From NCBI RefSeq assembly GCF_900188275.1, contig NZ_FZNY01000008.1:62001-126000 (forward strand): a stretch of 64,000 nt of DNA, written 5' to 3'. Within the stretch, counting starts at the first letter, position 1, and every line of letters begins with the position of its first letter. The notes beneath the pieces were generated by a model. That model was given only the letters and a program-made list of their open reading frames with translations. It searched no databases and was not told the origin of the DNA. The position numbers and the translations under genes were made by a program. Positions 24,904 to 32,487 of the stretch are shown in pieces. This stretch comes from Dokdonia pacifica (GTDB taxonomy: Bacteria > Bacteroidota > Bacteroidia > Flavobacteriales > Flavobacteriaceae).

Positions 24904-25719
24904 ATGCTTTCTAATATTTTTGCATTCTTCCTTAAAATTTCTCCAGGATTCAAGCGAGCTGTTTGGAAAAAACTATATCAGTATCTGGCAAAGAAGTATC
25001 CTACAGAGGAATGGACGTATATGAATTATGGATACCAATCTAGTGACACATCTATTAAAATCCCTTTGAAAGAGGAGGAAGAGAAAGATCGATACATGAT
25101 TCAGTTATATCATCATGTGGCGTCTGCTGTAGATCTTAAAGATAAAGATGCTGTAGAAGTGGGAAGTGGTCGTGGCGGAGGTGCATCGTACATCAAGCGA
25201 TATCTTCATCCAAAGACGATGACAGGTATTGATTATTCTAAAAACGCCATCAAATTCAGTAAGGAACATCATTCGGTAGAAGGATTAACTTTTATTTATG
25301 GGGATGCAGAGAACTTACCGCTAGCAAATGAAAGTATAGATGTGATTGTGAATGTTGAATCTTCACATTGCTATGGGTCTATGAAAAAATTTGTGGCGCA
25401 AGTATATAGAGTATTACGTCCTAATGGATATTTTTTGTTTGCTGATCTTCGTCCTGCAGAAGAGATCGATGCACTTGATACGACCTTTAGTGATGCAGGA
25501 TTTGAAGTTCACAAAAAGGAATTGATTTCAAAGGAAGTAGTCAATGCTATGGAGGCATTTCATGAGTTCAAATTAGCGTTCTTTCAAAAGATGGTAAAGG
25601 GCTGGCTACGGAAACCTCTAAATGATTTTGCAGGAGTGAAAGGTTCAAACATCCATACTGAATTTAGTAATGGAAAGATGGTATATTACCATTATGTATT
25701 GCGAAAACCCAAAGCTTAG
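24904..25719 (+). CDS. SAM-dependent methyltransferase
   Basis: Class I methyltransferase of 271 residues. Motif I is VEVGSGRGGGASYI (about 82-95), motif II GIDYSKNAIKFS, and the post-motif YGDAENLPLANESIDVIVNVESSHCYG places the Asp and the catalytic-site region. The N-terminal 60 residues (FKRAVWKKLYQYLAKKYP) form a helical cap. It resembles small-molecule O- or C-methyltransferases; the substrate is unknown. A decayed copy of its 5' end lies at 20310-20405. Confidence 0.88.
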   Translation: MLSNIFAFFLKISPGFKRAVWKKLYQYLAKKYPTEEWTYMNYGYQSSDTSIKIPLKEEEEKDRYMIQLYHHVASAVDLKDKDAVEVGSGRGGGASYIKRYLHPKTMTGIDYSKNAIKFSKEHHSVEGLTFIYGDAENLPLANESIDVIVNVESSHCYGSMKKFVAQVYRVLRPNGYFLFADLRPAEEIDALDTTFSDAGFEVHKKELISKEVVNAMEAFHEFKLAFFQKMVKGWLRKPLNDFAGVKGSNIHTEFSNGKMVYYHYVLRKPKA

Positions 25720-25847
25720 CTCCTGAAATTTTGTAATGAGTGTTCGTAAGACACATTAGCATTTTTCGTTAATAACTATAAACTAAATTAAAGGATTTAC
25801 AAATCGATATTCCTCATATTTGTGCTAAAATCAGGCTTACAAGCAAT

Positions 25848-26423
25848 ATGAAATTAAATGAGAAAGTTATTATTTTTTCAGCACCTTCAGGAGCAGGGAA
25901 AACTACGATAGTCAGACACTTACTTTCAGTGAATAATACCTTAGCATTCTCCATTTCAGCTTGTAGTAGAGAAAGAAGAAATACCGAAATTGATGGAAAA
26001 GATTACTATTTTCTATCTGTTGATGACTTCAAAAGAAAAATACAATCAAAATCATTTGTTGAATGGGAAGAAGTTTATAAAGACCATTATTATGGTACGT
26101 TAATTTCTGAAGTACACCGGATTTGGGAAGGGCATAAAATTATAGTATTTGATGTAGATGTTGTGGGAGGTCTGAATTTAAAAAAGTACTTTGGAGATAA
26201 AGCTATTTCAATTTTTGTAAAAGCACCATCTTTGAAGGAATTAGAAACTCGATTAAGAAACCGAAAAACTGAAACTGAACACACATTGCAAACAAGGTTA
26301 AATAAAGCTAAAAAAGAAATGAAATTTGCGAAAGAGTTTGATTTTATTTTAGTGAATGATTATCCAGAAACTTCTTTTAAAAAGGCGGAAAGAATTGTAA
26401 ATTCATTTTTAGATTCCCATTAA
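25848..26423 (+). CDS. gmk: Guanylate kinase
   Basis: Phosphorylates GMP to GDP. The 191 residues contain P-loop APSGAGKTT (12-20) and the GMP-binding segment SACSRERRNTEIDGKDYYFLS, with EWEEVYKDHYYGT and the lid RLRNRKTET. Full-length and intact. CATATTTG (25815-25822) about 25 bp upstream is one mismatch from TAnnTTTG. The Flavobacteriia usually encode gmk with nadD; here it stands alone among accessory genes, so a second copy elsewhere in the genome is possible. Confidence 0.93.
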   Translation: MKLNEKVIIFSAPSGAGKTTIVRHLLSVNNTLAFSISACSRERRNTEIDGKDYYFLSVDDFKRKIQSKSFVEWEEVYKDHYYGTLISEVHRIWEGHKIIVFDVDVVGGLNLKKYFGDKAISIFVKAPSLKELETRLRNRKTETEHTLQTRLNKAKKEMKFAKEFDFILVNDYPETSFKKAERIVNSFLDSH

Positions 26424-26494
26424 AAGTAAGTTGTACACATACAAAAACTGTAAATCATTTCCAGCGTTTAATCACAACTAGTGTTCATAACACA

Positions 26495-26540
26495 AGTTCA
26501 GACCATCCTATGTAAGCTTTCGCGAAAGCGGAAAAACACA
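26495..26540 (+). repeat. Extended palindrome element, copy 2
   Basis: GTTCAGACCATCCTATGTAA leads into GCTTTCGCGAAAGCGGAAAAAC (core TTTCGCGAAA at 26518-26527). It is the same ~40-bp context as at 20154 and 32434. Confidence 0.75.
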
Positions 26541-26645
26541 ACACACTATTACATAGCACACATTTCATTTATTAACAATAATCATCATAGTCTGGTATGT
26601 TTTTTGTGACAGCATCTACTCATAACGCACTTAAAATCAAACACA

Positions 26646-27188
26646 ATGAAAAGAAATATTCTCACTTACTCTATTCTTTTTGCTTTTATTTTTACATCCT
26701 TTCATGCATTTTCTCAAGTCCAAAAAATCGTTTCTGATACCAATGAGTTTGAGTATCTCGTCGGAATGGAATATTCTGATGTAAAAGAACTGGATAACCT
26801 TGTATATCAAACCAGAACGAGCATGATAGATGCCCAGAAAGAGACGAGCTCTACAAAGTTCACAAAAGGAACCTATCAAATTATTACTTCTGAAATAGTA
26901 CGATACGAGCCAGACTCTCTTAAAAAAATATATACAATTCAAGATATCATTGTTTTAAATGGCACATATTCTACTTGTGAAGGTTGTCTTATCTCAAAAG
27001 TAAAAGACTATACGATTAAATCGGTTCACCAAAATGGGAAAGTAAAAAAAGAATCTGTTATCATAGCTTTTAAGAAAAATGATCTTACAGGCGTATTCAC
27101 ACAAGTAGATCCAAGAGCCTATGAATGGAATGAAAATACGGATCGCTTAGAAAAGCTTATGAAGAAACCTATTATAGGTAAGTTTTAA
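26646..27188 (+). CDS. Secreted hypothetical protein
   Basis: A 180-residue protein with a signal peptide (MKRNILTYSILFAFIFTSFHAFSQ), presumably periplasmic. The mature part is mixed alpha/beta with EKLMKKPIIGKF at the end and two Cys in YSTCEGCLISK that could form a redox or metal pair (C-x2-C). No family is recognised. The next gene starts 1 bp after its stop, so the pair is an operon. Confidence 0.6.
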   Translation: MKRNILTYSILFAFIFTSFHAFSQVQKIVSDTNEFEYLVGMEYSDVKELDNLVYQTRTSMIDAQKETSSTKFTKGTYQIITSEIVRYEPDSLKKIYTIQDIIVLNGTYSTCEGCLISKVKDYTIKSVHQNGKVKKESVIIAFKKNDLTGVFTQVDPRAYEWNENTDRLEKLMKKPIIGKF

Positions 27189-27189
27189 A

Positions 27190-27480
27190 ATGATTTTATA
27201 CTTTATCATAGTAGTTTCTTTAGTTCAGTATGTGATCTATTTTATAAATAGTAGATACACCATCAAGTTTCCTGATTCTATGTTGCTATTTTTTATAGTT
27301 ATCGCACATTTCTTTTTATTTCCAAAATTGTTTTACCCAAAACTCGATCCTGATGAAATTAATTGTGGATTACCCATGCTAGGAGTAACCTTGTCTTTTT
27401 GGGTTTTTGGTACGTTAGCTAGTTGTTTTACACATATGCTATGGAAATTAAAAAATCGTAGTAAGACAACTGTTGTATAA
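27190..27480 (+). CDS. Small membrane protein
   Basis: A 96-residue protein with three hydrophobic segments (about 3-19, 29-45 and 62-83) and a Lys-rich C-terminus (LKNRSKTTVV). No family is recognised. It follows the secreted protein at 26646 by 1 bp and is probably co-expressed with it. Confidence 0.55.
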   Translation: MILYFIIVVSLVQYVIYFINSRYTIKFPDSMLLFFIVIAHFFLFPKLFYPKLDPDEINCGLPMLGVTLSFWVFGTLASCFTHMLWKLKNRSKTTVV

Positions 27481-27488
27481 TATCACAC

Positions 27489-27580
27489 AACTTCAATCTA
27501 TCCTACTTGCGCTTTCGTACTTCGACTACGCTCAGTATAAACTTCTTCGTCATATTGTTCCTTGAAAGCGGAAAAAAGAA
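27489..27580 (+). repeat. Split palindrome element, copy 3, carrying a 46-bp insert
   Basis: ACTTCAATCTATCCTACTTGC leads into GCTTTCG (27511-27517), then a 46-bp insert (27518-27563), then GAAAGCGGAAAAAAG. Without the insert it would be another copy of the 20154/26495/32434 element. The insert plus its flanks matches 14789-14847 on the opposite strand. Confidence 0.75.
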
Positions 27581-27768
27581 GACGCTACTTCTATTAAAAT
27601 ACCTGTAATTGAAATGATTATAACATTCTAAAACTACGCTCCTTTCAAAAAAAAGAAATAAAAACTCTTAAATAAGAAGTGATTTTCAAATGGATTTTAT
27701 AACTTTACCATACCACACCAGAACAGTATGGTTGTTTAAAAATAAAAACTAGCTAAAATTCACACACT

Positions 27769-30700
27769 ATGAAAAAGTATTACTACCCCCTTCTTATAGC
27801 TGGGTTGTTTAGTCTACTCACCAATGCACAAGTTATTTACAGCGATCAATTTGATGATTTCCTGACTACTGAATCCAACAGTGCATATGATGTAAGTCTT
27901 GATAATGGCAACCTCAACATTCAAGGAAATGGAACCGCAGGAGCTTTTAATGCCTTTGAATATGATGTACATACTGCAGGCACTCCTACTACTTTTGATA
28001 TGACATCTCCCCCACAAATTTTCATCAAAGCCAGAGCAAATGGCGTGGGCGTATTACGTATAGACGTAAAAGATGCCGAAGGATATGTCTCTAATCTTTC
28101 TGCAAACTATGCATCACTCACAGAAGAGTTTGCGGTATATACACTTGATTTTGATGGAGACTTCAACGATGGTGGTTATGGAGGAAGTCCTTGTGAATCT
28201 GCAAATGCACCTTGTCCTGTAGATCCTACTACAATTACCAACCTTGTTTTCTTCGTAAATGATACGACTGGTGGGTATGATGGCCTTATTGAAATCGATT
28301 GGATTTCGGTAGGGGAACCTTTGGAAGAACAAGCTACAGATTTGTTATATAGTGATCAGTTTGATGACTTCCTGACTACAGAGTCTAATGATGCCTACAC
28401 GTCTTCTCTAGTTGATGGAAATCTAATGATTGTTGGAAATGGAACTGCAGGTGCATTTAATGCTTTTGAGTATGATTTACATGATATGGGAGCCTTACAA
28501 GCCTATGACCTTTCTGCAAACCCACAACTCTATATCAAAGCAAGAGGCACTAGTATGCCTGAGTTTCGTATTGATATGAGAGACACTGCTGGCTTTGTGA
28601 CCAATCTGCAAGCAAATGCAGTAACGTTGGATGATGATTTTGGGATTTACCAATTGGATTTTACAGGAGATTTTTTAGATGGTGGTTATGGAGGTAGTCC
28701 CTGTGAGTCAGCAAATGCACCTTGTCCTGTAGATCCAACTACAATTGCTCATCTTGTGTTTTTTGTAAATGCTGCTACAGGAGGATATGATGGGACGATT
28801 GAAATTGATTGGATCTCTGTAGGAGAACCTCTTGAAAATGAAGATGAACCAGAACTTTTATATAGTGATCAATATGATGACTTCTTAACAACAGATTCTA
28901 ATGATGCCTATACAGTCTCTCTTTTAGAAGGAAATTTAAACATTGTTGCCAATGGTACAGCTGGTGCTTTTAATGCGTTTGAATATGACCTACACGATAT
29001 GGGGACTCCTATGGCTTTTGATGTTTCTTCTGCACCACAATTATATATCAAAGCAAAGGGAACAAATACTCCTACCCTTCGTATCGACATGAAAGATGCC
29101 GAAGGTTATGTTACGAACTTACAAGCGAGCTCTGCAACACTTACAGAAGATTATTTTATCTATACATTAGATTTTGATGGAAATTTCTTAGATGGAGGGT
29201 ATGGAGGAACGCCTTGCGAAGCTGCCGATGCGCCATGTGCAGTAGATCCTACCATGATTACTAATCTGCTATTGTATGTAAATGATGCGACAGGAGGTTA
29301 TGAGGGAGTGATTGATATTGACTGGATTTCTATAGGGCAACCGCTAGAAGATGCATTGCCTGCTGGTAAAAACATACGATACAATCAAGTGGGATATCAC
29401 TTGAATAGAGAAAAACTTATCAATCTCACTTCCGAGACCGATTTTGAACCACTACCCTATACGGTTGTGGATGCTGATGGAGTAACTGTAGTTTCTGGAA
29501 TGACTTCAGCGACGCAATTATGGAACGAATCACAAGAATATGTAGCGACTATAGATGTCTCTGAAATTAGTACGGAAGGCATCTACGTTATTACAGTAGA
29601 TGATGAAGAAGCAGAATTCCGCGTAAGCGAAAACGTATACGAAGCCTTAAGCGAAGCTGCTTTTAAATATTATTATTACAATAGAGCTTCTACAGAAATT
29701 ACTGCTGGATATGGAGGAGATTATGCAAGGCCTTTAGGATTACCTGATACTGAAATTTTAGTACATTCTTCTGCGGCATCAGATGCACGTCCAGAAGGGA
29801 CTGTGATTTCTGCGCCAAAAGGCTGGTATGACGCAGGTGATTACAACAAGTATATCGTTAATAGTGGTATTAGCACCTACACATTACTTGCTGCATTTGA
29901 ACACTATCCAGACTATTTTGAAACAAAAGCCTATGATATTCCAGAAACATCTAATGCTATTCCTGATATTTTGGATGAAATAAAATGGAATTTAGACTGG
30001 ATGCTTGCCATGCAAGATCCTAATGACGGAGGGGTTTATCATAAACTAACAGGACTAAACTTCCAAGGAATCATCATGCCAGCAGATTATACTGCAGATC
30101 GTTATGTGGTACAAAAATCAACATCGGCGGCACTAAACTTTGCAGCAGTAACGGCAATGGCATCTCGTATCTATGCCAATTATGAAGCTGAACTTCCTGG
30201 ATATAGCGCACAACTTATTGCCGCATCAGAAAGTGCATATACTTGGGCACAGGCAAATCCGACGGTATATTATGACCAGCCAGATGATGTATTTACAGGA
30301 GAGTATGGAGATAACAATGTCTCTGATGAATTTCAATGGGCTGCGGTAGAGCTTTTTATTACGACTAGTGATCAAACGTATAATAATGATATTGATGTAG
30401 AAGCGATTGGTAATGGTGTTCCATTCTGGGGATATACAGCGCCACTTGCACTTATTTCGATTGTAAATAATGCAGAACAGATTGATAATGATGTTGATGT
30501 AGCTAGTGCTACGGCAAAATTCCTAGAAACTGCAAACCAATTAAAAGATAAAGTAAATAACAGTGCAATGCGTGTTGCTATGGGTTCTGGAGATTACAAT
30601 TGGGGAAGTAATGGGCAAGCAGGAAATCAAATGATGTTATTAATCCAAGCCTATCAGATAGATGGGGACGATACTTTTCTGGATGCGGCCTTTACAGCTT

Positions 30701-31266
30701 CAGATTATTTACTAGGTCGTAATGCAACTGGTTATTGCTTTGTGAGTGGATTTGGTGATCTATCTATGAATAATCCGCATCACAGAATTTCTGAAGCCGA
30801 TACGGTATTTGATGCAGTACCTGGTATGGTCGCTGGTGGTCCTCATTCAGGACAGCAAGATGGATGCCCTGGATATCCAAGTACAGATCCTGCACGTTCA
30901 TATGTAGATACATGGTGTTCATATTCTTCAAACGAAGTGACAATTAATTGGAATGCGCCTCTATTTTACTCGACAGCGGCACTATACAGAATTCAAGAAG
31001 AAGCCCTATCCATAGAAGATGTTGAAATTACGGATGCAAATCCGTTACAGCTTTATCCAAATCCATCTACAGATATTATCAATATTAGTTTAGAAAATGC
31101 CTCTAATCTATCGGTAAAAGTATTTGCAATGGATGGGAAACTTATCATAGATCAAGCACTTGAATCATCAAGAGCGCTAAACATCAATTCCCTATCAAAA
31201 GGAATGTATGTGATGCAAGTAGAAAATGAAGGAGAAAAATACGTTGCGAAGTTTTTCAAAATGTAA
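27769..31266 (+). CDS. Secreted GH9 endoglucanase with three N-terminal repeats and T9SS tag
   Basis: A 1165-residue exported glycoside hydrolase. Order: signal peptide (1-21); three near-identical ~170-residue modules (from 24, 194 and 365) of the YSDQFDDFLTTESN...GNGTAGAFNAFEYD type, probably jelly-roll carbohydrate-binding modules; an Ig-like CelD_N domain (about 535-625, RYNQVGYHLNREKLINL); the GH9 catalytic barrel (about 635-1080). Key GH9 motifs are KGWYDAGDYNKY (catalytic Asp pair), PHHRIS (substrate-binding His) and NEVTINWNAPLFYSTAALY (acid Glu region). The final ~75 residues (LQLYPNPSTDIINISLE...KFFKM) are a T9SS type A sorting domain. It probably degrades cellulose or beta-glucans outside the cell. 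Confidence 0.93.
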   Translation: MKKYYYPLLIAGLFSLLTNAQVIYSDQFDDFLTTESNSAYDVSLDNGNLNIQGNGTAGAFNAFEYDVHTAGTPTTFDMTSPPQIFIKARANGVGVLRIDVKDAEGYVSNLSANYASLTEEFAVYTLDFDGDFNDGGYGGSPCESANAPCPVDPTTITNLVFFVNDTTGGYDGLIEIDWISVGEPLEEQATDLLYSDQFDDFLTTESNDAYTSSLVDGNLMIVGNGTAGAFNAFEYDLHDMGALQAYDLSANPQLYIKARGTSMPEFRIDMRDTAGFVTNLQANAVTLDDDFGIYQLDFTGDFLDGGYGGSPCESANAPCPVDPTTIAHLVFFVNAATGGYDGTIEIDWISVGEPLENEDEPELLYSDQYDDFLTTDSNDAYTVSLLEGNLNIVANGTAGAFNAFEYDLHDMGTPMAFDVSSAPQLYIKAKGTNTPTLRIDMKDAEGYVTNLQASSATLTEDYFIYTLDFDGNFLDGGYGGTPCEAADAPCAVDPTMITNLLLYVNDATGGYEGVIDIDWISIGQPLEDALPAGKNIRYNQVGYHLNREKLINLTSETDFEPLPYTVVDADGVTVVSGMTSATQLWNESQEYVATIDVSEISTEGIYVITVDDEEAEFRVSENVYEALSEAAFKYYYYNRASTEITAGYGGDYARPLGLPDTEILVHSSAASDARPEGTVISAPKGWYDAGDYNKYIVNSGISTYTLLAAFEHYPDYFETKAYDIPETSNAIPDILDEIKWNLDWMLAMQDPNDGGVYHKLTGLNFQGIIMPADYTADRYVVQKSTSAALNFAAVTAMASRIYANYEAELPGYSAQLIAASESAYTWAQANPTVYYDQPDDVFTGEYGDNNVSDEFQWAAVELFITTSDQTYNNDIDVEAIGNGVPFWGYTAPLALISIVNNAEQIDNDVDVASATAKFLETANQLKDKVNNSAMRVAMGSGDYNWGSNGQAGNQMMLLIQAYQIDGDDTFLDAAFTASDYLLGRNATGYCFVSGFGDLSMNNPHHRISEADTVFDAVPGMVAGGPHSGQQDGCPGYPSTDPARSYVDTWCSYSSNEVTINWNAPLFYSTAALYRIQEEALSIEDVEITDANPLQLYPNPSTDIINISLENASNLSVKVFAMDGKLIIDQALESSRALNINSLSKGMYVMQVENEGEKYVAKFFKM
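27838..29350 (+). repeat. Three tandem ~510-bp repeats inside the GH9 gene
   Basis: Units start at 27838, 28348 and 28861 (offsets of 510 and 513 bp). The encoded modules share most residues, including GGYGGSPCESANAPCPVDP, and a conserved C-terminal DWIS.G.PLE. The high similarity points to recent duplication or ongoing homogenisation. Confidence 0.85.
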
Positions 31267-31287
31267 TTTTTACGAATTCCACTAAGG

Positions 31288-31320
31288 AAGGTGCTTATCA
31301 TATGATAAGCGCCTTTTTTT
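31288..31320 (+). terminator. Intrinsic terminator of the GH9 gene
   Basis: The stem AAGGTGCTTATCAT / ATGATAAGCGCCTT (31288-31315, one G-T pair) is followed by TTTTTTT. It lies 21 bp after the stop. Confidence 0.85.
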
Positions 31321-31330
31321 ATGTGACCCT

Positions 31331-31360
31331 TTTTCCGCTTTCGCGAAAATGGAAACAGGA
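31331..31360 (+). repeat. TTTCGCGAAA palindrome with AATGGAAACAG tail
   Basis: TTTTCCGCTTTCGCGAAAAT is followed by GGAAACAGGAAGC. The same extended sequence, with few changes, recurs after the esterase gene at 34248, so there are two subfamilies of the palindrome. Confidence 0.75.
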
Positions 31361-31418
31361 AGCAATGAGGCCAAGATTCATGGGTCAAAGGAAACAAGAC
31401 TATTTTAAAAGCCCCTCA

Positions 31419-31505
31419 GATTTTCTATTCAGTTTGTATTTGTTAAATTTAAGTGCTTAAACATGTAACGAAATCATACAAGAATACGTTAGCAAGCATT
31501 AAAAC
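31419..31505 (+). repeat. attC-like element E, left boundary of an isolated cassette
   Basis: GATTTTCTATTCAGTTTGTA then TTTGTTAAATTTAAGTGCTTAAAC, ending AGAATACGTTAGCAAGCATT. The middle and end match elements A, C and D. The left half of a full attC-like element is missing here. Confidence 0.5.
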
Positions 31506-31518
31506 TAAAATACAAATC

Positions 31519-32277
31519 ATGAAAAATCTATTTGCATTCTTATTTATTTTAAGCGTTTTTAATTTCTTACATGCACAGGTAGAAGAGACTTTTTATTCCA
31601 ATGGAAATATTAAAGAAAAAATATCATATAATTCAAATGGGGAATTTAACGGCGTTTATGAATCTTATTATGATAATAAACAGCTAAAAGAAAAAGGGTA
31701 TTATAATAAAAGAGAAGAGCAAATTGGAGAATGGTTAGAGTATTACAAAAACGGACAAGTATCCAAAAAAGGGAGTTTCAACAAATCTGGCAATGAAATA
31801 GGAATATGGCTTGAGTATTATCCAGATGGTAAAAAATATTCTATTACTGAGTATGACAAGAAAGGGAATCATAAAAAGACTCAAAAATTCCATGAAAATG
31901 GTGAGGTTATTGGCTTAGCTATTGATGGAAAAAATATAGGGACATGGAAATCATATGACTTTGCCACTAAAAAATTGTCACATATATCCAATTACAATGA
32001 CCTTGGGGAATTACATGGTATGCAAAAATATTTCTCAAAAAATGGTGAATTGTATAGTGAATCCAGTTATGTTAATGGAACTAAGGATGGAGAGCATAAA
32101 ACATATTATAATAATGGTAATGCTAAAGAACTAGTGACATACAATAATGGTAAACTATATGGTAAGCAAGCTATGTATTATGAAAATGGGCAAGCGCAAC
32201 TTGTGATTATGATTGATAATAGAGGTATTCCGACGAGTAGTAAACGTTATACTGAAGATGGGAAATTAATTGATTGA
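31519..32277 (+). CDS. YwqK/MORN-like repeat protein, secreted
   Basis: A 252-residue protein starting at the Met at 31519, where a signal peptide begins (MKNLFAFLFILSVFNFLHAQ); a longer in-frame reading from 31453 overlaps the attC-like element. The mature protein is made of about eight repeats of the type YY.NGQ.K.KG.Y / GEWLEYY, the MORN-variant repeat of 'toxin-antitoxin system YwqK family antitoxin' annotations. The toxin-antitoxin label is only a database name; many Bacteroidetes members are secreted repeat proteins of unknown function. The gene seems to be a single cassette. Confidence 0.75.
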   Translation: MKNLFAFLFILSVFNFLHAQVEETFYSNGNIKEKISYNSNGEFNGVYESYYDNKQLKEKGYYNKREEQIGEWLEYYKNGQVSKKGSFNKSGNEIGIWLEYYPDGKKYSITEYDKKGNHKKTQKFHENGEVIGLAIDGKNIGTWKSYDFATKKLSHISNYNDLGELHGMQKYFSKNGELYSESSYVNGTKDGEHKTYYNNGNAKELVTYNNGKLYGKQAMYYENGQAQLVIMIDNRGIPTSSKRYTEDGKLID

Positions 32278-32433
32278 TTTTTTTTGTAAGTAACATAAAA
32301 ATAGTTGCTTACTAAATATAAAAACAATACTAAATTGGGTTCTTAATCAAAGATTAGTACACGCTTGATCACACTGATTTTCTTACTAAAAATCCTTACT
32401 AGTACTTGTTATAATGATTGTTCATAACATAAC

Positions 32434-32475
32434 CTCAACCCATCCTAATTAAATTTTCGCGAAAGCGAAAAAACA
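32434..32475 (+). repeat. Extended palindrome element, copy 4
   Basis: CTCAACCCATCCTAATTAAA leads into TTTTCGCGAAAGCGAAAAAAC (core at 32455-32464). It ends 13 bp before the lipoprotein start. Confidence 0.75.
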
Positions 32476-32487
32476 AAAACCATCAAT

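Noticed and set aside
31519-32277. Toxin-antitoxin system at the YwqK gene
   Set aside because: The antitoxin label comes from a family name. The protein is secreted and no toxin partner is adjacent.
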